A stretch of 64,000 nucleotides of DNA, taken from assembly GCA_017301975.1 (NCBI GenBank), contig JAFLEI010000008.1, positions 62,001 to 126,000 of the forward strand, written 5' to 3'. Origin of the DNA: Verrucomicrobiota bacterium. Lineage in GTDB: Bacteria > Verrucomicrobiota > Verrucomicrobiia > Verrucomicrobiales > Verrucomicrobiaceae. A program made the position numbers and the translations under genes. The notes under the pieces were generated by a model. It did no database searches. It saw only the letters and a program-made list of their open reading frames with translations, and was not told the origin of the DNA. Positions 17,689 through 27,766 of the stretch are shown here, in pieces. Position 1 is the stretch's first letter, and every line of letters begins with the position of its first letter.

Positions 17689-20280
17689 ATGAGCTCCACC
17701 ACCTCCGAGCCAAACTGCTGCCCGGTCTGCTCCGGCAGGCTGGAGGGAGACGGCGTGTGCCTGGTCTGCCTCCTTCAGGAAGGCCTTGAGGCGGAGAACG
17801 TGACCGGGCTGAAGGGCTCAAAGCCCGCACCGCCTGCACGATTTCTGTCACTGCCCTGCGAGTTCGCCGGCTACCGTCTGGTGCGTGAGATCGCCAGCGG
17901 CGGCATGGGGATCGTGTACGAGGCGGAGGATATGAAGCTGAAGCGCGTGGTTGCGCTCAAAGTGGTGCGCAACGCCCACTTCGCGACACGCGAGGAGGCG
18001 GCCCGATTCCGCGCGGAAACGCAGGCCATCGCACAGTTGGATCACCCGGACATCGTGCCGATCTATGAAAGCGGCGAGGAGGACGGCATGCCCTACTTCA
18101 CCATGCGTCTGGCGGAGGGCGGCTCGCTGGCGGACCGTTTGAAGAAGCGTGGGATCATGCCGGATCGTGAGGCCGCCACCTTCATGAGCCGGATCGCGCG
18201 GGCCGTGCACTACGCCCATGAGCACGGCGTGCTGCACCGGGACCTGAAGCCGGCCAACATCCTGCTGGATGTGAGCGGGAAGCCCATGCTCTCAGACTTT
18301 GGATTGGCGAAGCTGCTGGATGCCGAGTTTCAGCTGACTCGGAGCCACGCGTATGTGGGCACCCCGCACTACATGAGTCCGGAGCAGGCGGCAGGGAAGG
18401 CCAGGGAAGTGACCATGGCGAGTGATGTGTGGGCGCTGGGGGTGATGCTGTTCCAGATGCTGACCGACAAGCTGCCCTTCACAGGTGGCAGCGCGGTGGA
18501 GGTGATGAGGCGGATCACGCAGGAAGAGCCTGAAATCAGCTCCTCGGGGAAGCTGACCGTGAGAAAGGATGCGAAGGAGGGAAAAGGAAGTCCTGAGAAT
18601 GTGTCGGCGGCGTCCCTGCAACGAGTGCAGCCAGACCTGGCCACGCTGATCCTGCGCTGCCTGGAAAAACAGCCCGCACGGCGACTGCCCAGCGCAGGCT
18701 TCCTGGCGGATGAACTGGACAGGTTTCTGAACGGTGAGCCGATTCAATCGCGAGCAGTGGGCTCGCGCGAACGGCTGTGGAAGCTGGCGCAGCGCAACAA
18801 AGCAGTCACTCTGGCGGTGCTGGGAATCGCGCTGTCGCTGATCGTGGGCACGGCGGTGTCAGTCTATCAGGCGGTGAAAGCGCGGGCGGCGGAACGTGTG
18901 GCTCTCAAGCAAAAACAGGAGTCGGACGAGATCGCGTCCATCATCCTGGAGACAATGCATGGCATGGATGAGTATTTGGTGGGTCATGAAGTAGAGCCCC
19001 AGCAAATGTTGAAGGAACTGCTGCGGCGGGTGAGTGAATTTCAAGGCGACCCAAGACGCAAGGCATCCATGCTGGAGGAACTGTCCACACTGCTGAACAA
19101 AGAAGCGGACCTGAAGCTGTATCGTGAAGTACTGGCGGAGGTGGAGCCTCAGATGGACGTGAATGATCCGCTGCTATGGAGCATGCGCTACCGTGTGGTC
19201 TTGAAAGAGATGCACCTTTCGAATGCAGCGGGCACGAAGGGCGCCCAAATACGTGATGATCTGCGCAGGATCATGAACTGGCAGGAGGCGCATCTGTCAC
19301 CGGAGGATGCTCAGATTTACAAAACCAGGTACGCTCTGGCGGAAGAGCTGGTGCAGGAAGTGAAAGGCACGCAGGCCCTGCGCGAGGCTGAGACACTGCT
19401 GCGGTCCTGCCTCGCCCACTACGAAAAAAGGTCGGACAAATTCGACATCATCGTAAACCGCATTGAATTGATGACGGCGGTTTTCGAGCTGGGAAGAAAA
19501 GAGGAAGCCCTGACGCTTGGCCGTGAAACCTGCGCCTATGCCATGGAAAAGTATGGCGTGAGGCATTCCGTCACCGCTCGTGCGTATGGCCGCCTGGCCA
19601 AGCACTGCCGTGAGGCCGGACTGCTGGCGGAGGCTGTGCAGTGCGGACGCCAGGCGATGGACATCTACTGGCATACGGTGGGACCCGATTATGTGAAAGC
19701 AAAGGCCACTCTCAAGGCCTTGAGCCAGACGCTGGTGAAGTCCGGAGATCTCGCCGGCAATCTGGCCTTGCTGCGCACCGAGCTGAAGGTGTGTGACCAG
19801 CAGCTCGGGCCGTCCCATGCTTACACGCTCCTCAGGGTCGAGTCATTGATCGCCACACTGCGTGGGATGGACCTGCAGGAGGAGGCGCGTGAGCTTGGCA
19901 GCGCATGGCTGGAACGAGTGCGGTTGATTGACGGAGGGTTGCCACCTGGCGCGGCAGGGCTGCTGGTCCAGCAGTCGCTCGCACTTCTGAAGCTGGGACG
20001 TGGGGAAGACGTCGGCGCCCTTCTGCTGCAGCTTCCCTCTCTGCTGAATCAAACGACCGTGGAACTCGCATCGTTTGCCCGGTTCCTGCCGCTGGCAGAT
20101 GAATTGAAGAAAAGCGGACGGCCGGAGGAAGCCAGGATGGTCTTGCAGCCGATCATCGCCGCCTGCGAGCAGAGACCGGATGAAGAGACGAAATCAACAG
20201 CCCGCATGCTGCTCCAGGCAAGGCAGCAATTGCAGCAGATGCGGGCCGGTCCTCCGGCAGAAAAAGAATCCGGGCAGTGA
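17689..20280 (+). CDS. Membrane Ser/Thr protein kinase with N-terminal zinc-ribbon and helical-repeat sensor (copy 1)
   Basis: An 863-residue protein. Residues 11-27 hold a CPVC...CLVC pair suited to a zinc ribbon. A PknB-type kinase domain spans about 62-345 with glycine loop IASGGMGIVYEAE, Lys91, catalytic HRDLKPAN (Asp185) and DFG (203-205), so it should be active. One transmembrane helix (about 372-394) leads to ~460 residues of TPR-like helical repeats, presumably periplasmic sensor or scaffold. It follows the sigma-factor gene by 31 bp and precedes its paralogue by 10 bp. The kinase-coding part is almost identical in DNA sequence to copy 2, while the sensor halves have diverged. Confidence 0.93.
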   Translation: MSSTTSEPNCCPVCSGRLEGDGVCLVCLLQEGLEAENVTGLKGSKPAPPARFLSLPCEFAGYRLVREIASGGMGIVYEAEDMKLKRVVALKVVRNAHFATREEAARFRAETQAIAQLDHPDIVPIYESGEEDGMPYFTMRLAEGGSLADRLKKRGIMPDREAATFMSRIARAVHYAHEHGVLHRDLKPANILLDVSGKPMLSDFGLAKLLDAEFQLTRSHAYVGTPHYMSPEQAAGKAREVTMASDVWALGVMLFQMLTDKLPFTGGSAVEVMRRITQEEPEISSSGKLTVRKDAKEGKGSPENVSAASLQRVQPDLATLILRCLEKQPARRLPSAGFLADELDRFLNGEPIQSRAVGSRERLWKLAQRNKAVTLAVLGIALSLIVGTAVSVYQAVKARAAERVALKQKQESDEIASIILETMHGMDEYLVGHEVEPQQMLKELLRRVSEFQGDPRRKASMLEELSTLLNKEADLKLYREVLAEVEPQMDVNDPLLWSMRYRVVLKEMHLSNAAGTKGAQIRDDLRRIMNWQEAHLSPEDAQIYKTRYALAEELVQEVKGTQALREAETLLRSCLAHYEKRSDKFDIIVNRIELMTAVFELGRKEEALTLGRETCAYAMEKYGVRHSVTARAYGRLAKHCREAGLLAEAVQCGRQAMDIYWHTVGPDYVKAKATLKALSQTLVKSGDLAGNLALLRTELKVCDQQLGPSHAYTLLRVESLIATLRGMDLQEEARELGSAWLERVRLIDGGLPPGAAGLLVQQSLALLKLGRGEDVGALLLQLPSLLNQTTVELASFARFLPLADELKKSGRPEEARMVLQPIIAACEQRPDEETKSTARMLLQARQQLQQMRAGPPAEKESGQ

Positions 20281-20290
20281 CGACTGAAAC

Positions 20291-22867
20291 ATGAGTCCTC
20301 CCGTCACTGATTCATTAAAATGCCCGGTCTGCTCCGGCAAGCTGGAGCGCGATGGCCTCTGCCTCGTCTGCCTCCTGCGGGAAGGCATGGAGGCGGATCA
20401 TTTGACCGACCAAAAAGACAGGAGCTCTGGGCCTCCCGCGCGGTTTCTGACGCTCCCCTGCGAGTTCGCCGGTTACCGGCTCGTGCGTGAGATCGCCAGC
20501 GGCGGGATGGGGATCGTTTATGAGGCGGAGGATGTGAAGCTGAAGCGGGTCGTGGCGCTCAAAGTGGTGCGCAACGCCCAGTTCGCCACACGCGAGGAAG
20601 CGGCCAGATTCCGCGCGGAAACGCAGGCCATCGCACAGCTGGACCACCCGGACATCGTGCCGATCTATGAAAGCGGCGAGGAGGACGGCATGCCCTACTT
20701 CACCATGCGCCTGGCGGAAGGTGGCTCGCTGGCGGATCGTTTAAAAAAACGCGGAGTCATGCCGGACCGAAAGGCGGCCACGTTCATGAGCCGGATCGCG
20801 CGCGCAGTACAGTATGCGCATGAGCATGGCGTGCTGCACCGGGACCTGAAACCTGCCAACATCCTGCTGGATGTGAGCGGGAAGCCCATGCTCTCAGACT
20901 TTGGACTGGCGAAGCTGTTGGACACTGAGTTTCAGCTCACCCGGAGCCATGCGTATGTGGGCACCCCGCACTACATGAGCCCGGAGCAGGCGGCAGGAAA
21001 GGCCAAGGAAGTGACCATGGCGAGTGATGTGTGGGCACTGGGCGTGATGTTGTTCCAGATGCTGACGGACAAGCTGCCATTCACAGGAGGCAGTGCGGTG
21101 GAGGTGATGAGGCGTATCACGCAGGAAGAGCCTGAGATCAGCTCCTCGGGGAAGCTGACCGTGAGAAAGGATGCGAAGGAGGGAAAAGGAAGTCCTGAGA
21201 ATGTGTCGGCGGCGTCCCTGCAACGAGTACAACCAGACCTGGCCACGCTGATCCTGCGCTGCCTGGAAAAGCAGCCCGCACGGCGGCTGCCCAGCGCAGG
21301 CTTTCTGGCCGATGAACTCGACCGGTTCCTGAACGGGGAGCCGATTCAATCGAGACCGGTGGGCTCGCGCGAACGACTGTGGAAGCTGGCGCAGCGCAAC
21401 AAGGCGGCGACGCTGGGCATCGTCGGCATTGCGCTGTCGCTGGTCGTTGGCACGGCGGTGTCAGTGTATCAGGCGGTGAAGGCGAGGGCGGCGGAACGTG
21501 TGGCGCTCAAAGAAAAGCAGGAGGGGCAGACCGTTTCGCAGATCATCCTCGACACCGTTCGCGATCTGGATGAACGACATACCGGCAGCAACATCGACCC
21601 CGAGCTGATGAAATCTCAGATGCTCAAACGCATCATGGAGTTTCGGGGTGATCCTGTGCGAAAAGCGCAAATGCTGGCGGAAACAGCAGCCATGTTTCCA
21701 AACGAGCAGTGTCTGGAAAATTACCGTCAAGCACTGGCACTGCTGGAATCCGTGCTCGCAGCCGATGATCTGAGAGTCTGGGACATGCGCTTCTGTGTGG
21801 CCGGACAGCGCGCTGTGATGGAGAACTCATCGGATGAATGCATGGCGGAGCTGCGCCGTGTGCTGGACTGGGAACGGGAGCATCTGGGTCCTGCACATCG
21901 GCTGACCTTGTTCACCGCACTCACACTGGGAAAGAACCACAACATCCGCGGCGAAGGACGGGAGGCGGAGGCGCTGCTGGCCGATGTGTGCAGCCAGGTT
22001 GAAGGCAGCCCCTCCTACAATCTGAGGCATCAGGCCTTGTGCCGGATGGAACACATGACCGCGGTTTTTCTGGCCGGACAGCGGCAGCAGGCGCTTGCCC
22101 TCGGAGGTGAGTACGCACGCAAAACACTGGAGGAGCTGGGAGACAGAGACCTCCTGACAGCGCGCACTCTCGAGCGGCTGGCTTCCTACCACCAGAAGAT
22201 CGGGATGCTTGATGAGGCCGTCACCAGGCACCGTCAGGCGCTGGATATTTTCTGGCGCGCGGTCCATCCGGACAACATTTATGCCAAGGCCTGTCTCGCC
22301 GAGCTTTCCTCCCTGCTCGGTCGCAAAGGCGACAAAAAAGCGCGCCTCGCCCTGGTGCGTGAAGCGGTACAAGTGTGTGATTTGAGCCTCGGCCCCGGCC
22401 ATCCCTTTTCGCTCTACCGGGTGGAGAGCTGCATGTTCATACAGATTGAGCAGAACCTCTATCTGGATGCAGTCACTTTGGGCGGGCAGTGGCTCAAACG
22501 CATTCGTTCTCCCCAGGGCGATCTGCCAGCAGAGGCGGACGGTGTGTTGCGCGAACTGGCCCGCGCACAGTTTTTGCGCCGCCAGCATGTCCGTACGGAG
22601 GAGTTGCTGCGGGAGTTGCTCGCCCTGATGGAACAGCACAAGCCTGACGACCTCCAGCGTTTTGCGGACCTGTCCAACCTCGCGGACGTCCTGCTCGCCC
22701 AGGAGCGGCCTGCTGAAGCCCTGCCACTTCTCAGGCAGGCCATCCAAGTTTTCGAAGAGCGCGGTCAGCGCCGTCCCCAGTTCACCGCCATTGCATTGCC
22801 GAAAGCGAAGAAGCGGCTCGCTCAGGCGGAGCAGGCGCTGACTGCGAAAAAAACGGCCGGGCAGTGA
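20291..22867 (+). CDS. Membrane Ser/Thr protein kinase, tandem paralogue (copy 2)
   Basis: An 858-residue protein colinear with copy 1 without a length change from the start codon through the kinase domain. It has the same Cys pairs (KCPVCSGKLERDGLCLVCL), HRDLKPAN and DFG motifs and a matching transmembrane segment near 372-394. After the helix the sequence diverges (QTVSQIILDTVRDLDERHTG onward) but keeps the same TPR-like helical architecture, so the two probably phosphorylate shared targets in response to different inputs. A 92-bp block (21137-21228) is identical to copy 1. It is the last gene before the autotransporter, 75 bp away. Confidence 0.93.
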   Translation: MSPPVTDSLKCPVCSGKLERDGLCLVCLLREGMEADHLTDQKDRSSGPPARFLTLPCEFAGYRLVREIASGGMGIVYEAEDVKLKRVVALKVVRNAQFATREEAARFRAETQAIAQLDHPDIVPIYESGEEDGMPYFTMRLAEGGSLADRLKKRGVMPDRKAATFMSRIARAVQYAHEHGVLHRDLKPANILLDVSGKPMLSDFGLAKLLDTEFQLTRSHAYVGTPHYMSPEQAAGKAKEVTMASDVWALGVMLFQMLTDKLPFTGGSAVEVMRRITQEEPEISSSGKLTVRKDAKEGKGSPENVSAASLQRVQPDLATLILRCLEKQPARRLPSAGFLADELDRFLNGEPIQSRPVGSRERLWKLAQRNKAATLGIVGIALSLVVGTAVSVYQAVKARAAERVALKEKQEGQTVSQIILDTVRDLDERHTGSNIDPELMKSQMLKRIMEFRGDPVRKAQMLAETAAMFPNEQCLENYRQALALLESVLAADDLRVWDMRFCVAGQRAVMENSSDECMAELRRVLDWEREHLGPAHRLTLFTALTLGKNHNIRGEGREAEALLADVCSQVEGSPSYNLRHQALCRMEHMTAVFLAGQRQQALALGGEYARKTLEELGDRDLLTARTLERLASYHQKIGMLDEAVTRHRQALDIFWRAVHPDNIYAKACLAELSSLLGRKGDKKARLALVREAVQVCDLSLGPGHPFSLYRVESCMFIQIEQNLYLDAVTLGGQWLKRIRSPQGDLPAEADGVLRELARAQFLRRQHVRTEELLRELLALMEQHKPDDLQRFADLSNLADVLLAQERPAEALPLLRQAIQVFEERGQRRPQFTAIALPKAKKRLAQAEQALTAKKTAGQ

Positions 22868-22921
22868 AATTATTTTTCACTCATGAGGTAACACGCCCGA
22901 CGGGAAGTTGTGGATGCCGGT

Positions 22922-22937
22922 TGCACGAACCCGTGCA
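22922..22937 (+). promoter_or_regulatory. Hairpin directly upstream of the autotransporter start
   Basis: TGCACG-AACC-CGTGCA forms a perfect 6-bp stem ending 5 bp before the ATG at 22943, where a ribosome site would lie. It could restrain translation initiation; it is too short to be sure. Confidence 0.35.
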
Positions 22938-22942
22938 TACCC

Positions 22943-25900
22943 ATGAAAACACAACACTCCCTATACCGAAAAGTGCCCCGAGCGGCACTCGCGGCGATCA
23001 TGTCGCTGACATTGGCACTCAAGCCCGCCTACGCGGTGGACGCCACCACTGGCGGCATCCTCAACGGCGGCGGCGCCACGACCTACACATTGGATGGCGG
23101 TCCCGGCGGGACGATCATTGATGGCAGCAGCGCCGGCGGTTTTTTCCTTCAATCCGGGAATTTAAACCTGAGCAATCTGACACTCCAAAATTTCTCGGTG
23201 CATGGGGGTGACGGCAGCGGCGGCGGTGCGGCTTTGGGTGGTGCGCTGTTCATTAACAGCGGCAGTGTGGTGACGCTGAACAACGTCAATTTCATCTCAA
23301 ACAACGTGCAGGGCGGCAACGGTGGTGTTGGCGTGACGGGTGGCTCGCTCAATAATCTGTTCAACAGCGGCAGCACGGCAGCCTCCGGCAGCGGCGGCTA
23401 CACACCGCCCTATGACATGCTGGCGGACATCAACGGCGCCAGTGGTACAAAAGGCGGCAACGGGGCGAACAGCTCCTCCGGCTTTGGTGGTGCCGGCGGC
23501 AGCGGCAGCAGCGGCACCTCCGGGGGCAGCAGCTTTCCGCTCCTCTATGCAGCAGCGATCACTTCCGGCATCGAAGTGGGAACAGCGGCCGCAGAAGTTT
23601 CCGCGGATGCATCCAACCCCCTGACGGAAAATGTGGCCGCCGGGAAAGTGGGCGATCTGGCGATCAAGATCGTCAACTTCGCAGCTGCTTTGGCAGATGT
23701 GGTGGCGGCTGACACGGCGCTGGCACTCGGTCAGGTGGGCGTCGGCGGTGGTGGCGGCTCCGGCGGGCAGGGTGGCAACAGCGGCTTCGGCTACGGCGGA
23801 GCTGTCGGCGGTGCCGGCGGCAATGGGGGCGATGGTGGCCAGCCCGGGTTTCCTTCCATTTTGGCCGGCATTGGTGGTGCGGCAGGCGGGGACGCCGGTT
23901 CGGGCGGCTCTGGTGGCATGGGTGGATTCGGAGCAGGTGGCGGCGCGGGCGGCGCAGGCGGCACGGGTGGCGCGGGCGCCAGCTGGAGCTTGGTCACAGC
24001 CCTTCTCCCGGTCACGGCAGTGGCAGGAGATGTTCAGTACACTCCGGGTTACTACGATCAGGTGGAACGTTTTCCCGGCCAGGACGACAATGGCAACCCA
24101 GTGCAAAGAACCGATGTTCTCGCGCCCAATTACGATGCGACCGCGTCCTACTACACGGATCGAATGGTCAATGGCACCTACCATCCAGGAGTTGCGACCA
24201 CGACTGACCCTGTGACGGGCTTTTCGGGCTGGGATGGCCTGACGGGCAGCCGTCCTGATGGTCTCGACGGCAGCGGCGGTGCTGGCGGTAATGGCGGATT
24301 TGGTGGCGGTGCCGGCGCGACCGGTGTGGGCTACAGTACGCTGGCAGGCGGCGGTGCCGGTGGCAACGGCTACGGCGGCGCCATTTTCGTGCGCTCAGGT
24401 GCGACCCTGCACATCACCGGCGATGCATTGTTTGATGGCAATGGGGTGCGCGGGGGCCAGGGGCAGACCGGGAATGCCAGCACCAACAGTGTGGCCGGTG
24501 CCAGCGGCATCGGCGTGGGCACAGACATTTTCCTGATGACGGGCGCCACGCTTCTTCTCGATCCAGGTGCAGGACACACGATCACCTTCAATGGCAACGC
24601 CTACAACACCGGAATTGCGGATGACAGCGCGGCATCGATCATTCCCTCGGGTGGATTCAACTACCTCCCCTCCGGTTCCGGAGCGGACGTGCACATTCAG
24701 AGCGGGCTTGTCGTGTTCAACGGCAACAACGTCTATTCCGGACAGACCATTCTTGAGGGCGGCACTCTGCAGGCACAAGATGGCGGCGGCATCTACTGGG
24801 ACAGCAACATCAATTTCCACGGCACGACGAGCTCGAATGCCGTCCTGATGTCCAACGGACTCTTCAACCGTTATGTGGGAACACTCAGCAACCGCGTGCA
24901 ATGGACCGGGAGCGGTGGTTTCGCCGCAGTGGCGGGAGACCTCACTGTCAATCTGAGCAACGGACAGACCATGAGCTGGAACCTCGGCGGCTTTGTGAAG
25001 AACGGCGACGCGCTGATTTTTGGCGCAGACCAGGCCACGGACAATGTCTATTTCCAAAACGCAATCGACCTTAAAGGCGGCAGCCGCACAGTCCTCGCGA
25101 CGTCCTCCACCGCTGCATCCGGCACCAACTCCGACGGCACCCCCCTCGGCTCTACGGTTTACATGAGCGGACGATTCATCGACACGACAGGCGGCGGTGC
25201 TCTTAACATCAACGACGCCACTCACACAGGCACCGTGGTGCTCCAGGGCGCCAGCACCTACACCGGCACGACGAACATCAACGCTGGTGATGTGGTTCTC
25301 ACCGGAAGCCTCGCCAGCACCACCGTCAATGTGGCTGCCGGCGCAACACTGGACAGCACCACCGGCGGTCTCGCATCCACGGCAGCCGTGACCAACCATG
25401 GCACCCTGAATCTCGGCGCTGCCAATGACACCATTGGTTCTCTGACCAACACCGGCACCGTCAATGGCACCGGTACGCTGACGGCCACCACCTACAATCT
25501 GAATGATGGCAGCGTCCTCAATGCCCAGCTTGGCACCGGCACCATCATCACGTCGGGCGCCGTCACCCTCAACAGCACCGTGGGCGCCAGCGTGATCACG
25601 GTCGGCATCGGCAGCACCTTGAATCTGGGGGCGGAAGACATCATTTCCCACACCGCCGCAGTGGCGGTCAATGGCACCTTGAACCTCACCAATGGCGCGG
25701 AGACCTTCCAGTCCCTGACGGGCACCGGCACCGTGCACACCAATGGCTACGCCCTCAATGTGGCGGACGGCAGCACCTTCCTCGGCAGTCTGGACGCTCC
25801 GGGTTCCAATCTCACCACCGGCAGCAGCGGTGGCGGCGGGCCTCTCACTCTTGGCGGCGGCGGCACCACCACCACTCAAAGCACCGAGATCGACAATGGC

Positions 25901-27637
25901 CTCACCATCGGCAGTGGTACCACCTTGAACAGTGCCACCATCACCATTGCCAATGGCAGCACGCTGGATCTCAGCGGCGGTGGCACGGTTATCTTCACCA
26001 CGTTGACCAGCAAAGATGGCGCGGGTGGCACCATCAACATCGGCAGCAATGATTTCATTGTTCCGGTGGGTTCCACGATTGCCGGTAACATCAAGTTCAT
26101 CGGCACCGGCAACGTCATCATTCTCGGCACCATCGCTCCAGGTTTCTCCCCGGGTACGACGGACCTCACAGGCGCAGGCCTCAGCCCCGTCTTTGGCGGC
26201 GCGTTTAAAGCCGAGCTTGCGGGCACGGGTGGCGTGGGTGGCACGGACTTTGACCAGATTCAGCTGGCACCGGGAGCGACGCTCACGATCAGCAGTGCCC
26301 TGAATGTGGCCAGCTTCGGCGGCTTCACCGCAGCCCAAGGAAACACCTTCCAGCTCATCTCTGGTCCTGGCGGCGCAGTGCCCATCAATCACCTCATCGG
26401 CACCTTCTCATCGGTCACCTTTGATGCCGATGGCCTCATCGGCCCTGGCCTTCCAGTGACCAATGCCGCTGTCGTGTTTGACGTGAACACCGGCATGCTC
26501 ACCGCCACCGGTCTGAACAGCCCCACCAGCACCTTTGCTGATCTGGGTGGCAATGACAACCAGCGTGCCGCCGCAGCCTCGATCTTCAACGCGGCCTTCG
26601 TCGGCCAGAATCAGATCGACTCCTCCACCACGGCCGGCTTGCTCGCGCTGCAGATCACGGATGCCACCGGCGGTTCCGCAGCGGACCTCGCCAAATACAC
26701 GCCGGACTACTACGGCTCGCTGGCTGACTACGCCTTCATGGGCAACCAGGTGCTCGCTCGCAGCATCCAGGACCGTGTGTCACCGATGAACTACATCCCC
26801 AGCCAGATTGATGAGGACAGCCTCAGCCAGGTGCCGGAGACCATGTCAGTGTTCATGGGCTACACCTATGCAAACCTCAACACGGCGGACTCCGCCCGTG
26901 CCACGCGCAACGACTACTATGCCGGGGTCAACCTGCTGGCGTCAGAAGACTATGTGTTCGGCATCGCCGGCAGCATGAGCCAGGGCAGCATCCGCGCTTC
27001 ACTGGGCAGTGCAAGCTCCGACGGCTGGGGCGCCATGGTGTTTGGCCGCTACACGGTGGCAAAGAGCTTCACGTTCTTCGGCAGCTTTGGGCTCAACCAG
27101 CAGAACATGGACCTGCGCCGCCAGACAGTGAACGGCACGGTCACAGGCTCCACGGACGTGGCAAGCTACGTGGGCTTCCTCGGGGTGCAGTACAAAGGCT
27201 GGCGCGTGGGCGGAGTGTCCATCGCACCACGCATGTCACTGAGCTACTCGAACTCGCAGGTCGGCGGGTTCACTGAAACCGGGGCGATTGATGCGCTCAA
27301 CGTGGGCGGTTATCACAACAACCGGTTCATGGGAGAGGCGGGCCTGTCCGCCCTGTGGAGCACGGACATCGCAGGTCATGGTTTGAACCTGGAACTCGCA
27401 GCCTCGGTGCAGCAGTACTTCCAGAACACGAAGAACCAGATGGCGGTGAACGTGGCCTCGGTGCCATCAGCAAGCTACGGAGTGAACTTTGCCAAAACGG
27501 GCAACACGCAGGCGGTGATCCAGTTCAATGCCGGCTATGAACTGTCCAAGGCAATCACAACCTACGTGGGCTACGAAGGCCACTTCGGCAACCAGAGCAC
27601 GCAATACGCCAAGGCAGGCATCCGCATCAACTTCTAA
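22943..27637 (+). CDS. Type V autotransporter with glycine-rich and beta-helix passenger
   Basis: A 1564-residue protein. A signal peptide (ending LKPAYA) precedes a passenger that starts with a Gly/Ala-rich region around 90-500 (runs of GGAGG and GGNGG type) and continues as autotransporter-associated beta-strand repeats (TYTGTTNINAGDVVLTGSL, TLNLGAANDTIGSLTNTGTV). The last ~270 residues form the translocating beta-barrel (VFMGYTYANLN to KAGIRINF), with the terminal phenylalanine recognised by BAM. The passenger would be displayed at the cell surface, probably for adhesion. It lies 75 bp behind the kinase pair in the same direction, but a shared transcript is not proven. ATG 22943 is chosen because it begins the signal peptide. 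Confidence 0.92.
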   Translation: MKTQHSLYRKVPRAALAAIMSLTLALKPAYAVDATTGGILNGGGATTYTLDGGPGGTIIDGSSAGGFFLQSGNLNLSNLTLQNFSVHGGDGSGGGAALGGALFINSGSVVTLNNVNFISNNVQGGNGGVGVTGGSLNNLFNSGSTAASGSGGYTPPYDMLADINGASGTKGGNGANSSSGFGGAGGSGSSGTSGGSSFPLLYAAAITSGIEVGTAAAEVSADASNPLTENVAAGKVGDLAIKIVNFAAALADVVAADTALALGQVGVGGGGGSGGQGGNSGFGYGGAVGGAGGNGGDGGQPGFPSILAGIGGAAGGDAGSGGSGGMGGFGAGGGAGGAGGTGGAGASWSLVTALLPVTAVAGDVQYTPGYYDQVERFPGQDDNGNPVQRTDVLAPNYDATASYYTDRMVNGTYHPGVATTTDPVTGFSGWDGLTGSRPDGLDGSGGAGGNGGFGGGAGATGVGYSTLAGGGAGGNGYGGAIFVRSGATLHITGDALFDGNGVRGGQGQTGNASTNSVAGASGIGVGTDIFLMTGATLLLDPGAGHTITFNGNAYNTGIADDSAASIIPSGGFNYLPSGSGADVHIQSGLVVFNGNNVYSGQTILEGGTLQAQDGGGIYWDSNINFHGTTSSNAVLMSNGLFNRYVGTLSNRVQWTGSGGFAAVAGDLTVNLSNGQTMSWNLGGFVKNGDALIFGADQATDNVYFQNAIDLKGGSRTVLATSSTAASGTNSDGTPLGSTVYMSGRFIDTTGGGALNINDATHTGTVVLQGASTYTGTTNINAGDVVLTGSLASTTVNVAAGATLDSTTGGLASTAAVTNHGTLNLGAANDTIGSLTNTGTVNGTGTLTATTYNLNDGSVLNAQLGTGTIITSGAVTLNSTVGASVITVGIGSTLNLGAEDIISHTAAVAVNGTLNLTNGAETFQSLTGTGTVHTNGYALNVADGSTFLGSLDAPGSNLTTGSSGGGGPLTLGGGGTTTTQSTEIDNGLTIGSGTTLNSATITIANGSTLDLSGGGTVIFTTLTSKDGAGGTINIGSNDFIVPVGSTIAGNIKFIGTGNVIILGTIAPGFSPGTTDLTGAGLSPVFGGAFKAELAGTGGVGGTDFDQIQLAPGATLTISSALNVASFGGFTAAQGNTFQLISGPGGAVPINHLIGTFSSVTFDADGLIGPGLPVTNAAVVFDVNTGMLTATGLNSPTSTFADLGGNDNQRAAAASIFNAAFVGQNQIDSSTTAGLLALQITDATGGSAADLAKYTPDYYGSLADYAFMGNQVLARSIQDRVSPMNYIPSQIDEDSLSQVPETMSVFMGYTYANLNTADSARATRNDYYAGVNLLASEDYVFGIAGSMSQGSIRASLGSASSDGWGAMVFGRYTVAKSFTFFGSFGLNQQNMDLRRQTVNGTVTGSTDVASYVGFLGVQYKGWRVGGVSIAPRMSLSYSNSQVGGFTETGAIDALNVGGYHNNRFMGEAGLSALWSTDIAGHGLNLELAASVQQYFQNTKNQMAVNVASVPSASYGVNFAKTGNTQAVIQFNAGYELSKAITTYVGYEGHFGNQSTQYAKAGIRINF

Positions 27638-27650
27638 ACCGTTTGGAGCC

Positions 27651-27702
27651 TCTCCGCTGCCTCACCCGGGTGATTTGCCAATCATCCGACCGGCAGCGGA
27701 GA
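27651..27702 (+). terminator. Long stem-loop after the autotransporter gene
   Basis: TCTCCGCTGCC (27651-27661) and GGCAGCGGAGA (27692-27702) are perfect 11-bp complements around a 30-nt loop, 13 bp past the stop codon. There is no T-run, so it may stabilise the 3' end rather than terminate alone. Confidence 0.5.
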
Positions 27703-27730
27703 AAGCCTCGGACAGTTTGAATACCAACGC

Positions 27731-27766
27731 AGGCGCGATCTTTTCATGGGGGTCGCGCCTGTTTTA
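27731..27766. terminator. Terminator between the convergent autotransporter and symporter genes
   Basis: AGGCGCGA (27731-27738) pairs with TCGCGCCT (27753-27760), followed by GTTTTA on the plus strand. It serves the autotransporter transcript and overlaps the symporter stop region, so it may act in both directions. Confidence 0.6.

Noticed and set aside
23400..24330. Short GGCGG-type tandem repeats that could suggest CRISPR or a microsatellite
   Set aside because: They encode the glycine-rich passenger in frame, and there is no fixed repeat-spacer alternation.
24395..26392. A 665-codon open frame on the minus strand
   Set aside because: It lies wholly inside the autotransporter gene and arises from its repetitive GC-rich codons; composition is unnatural and there is no domain.
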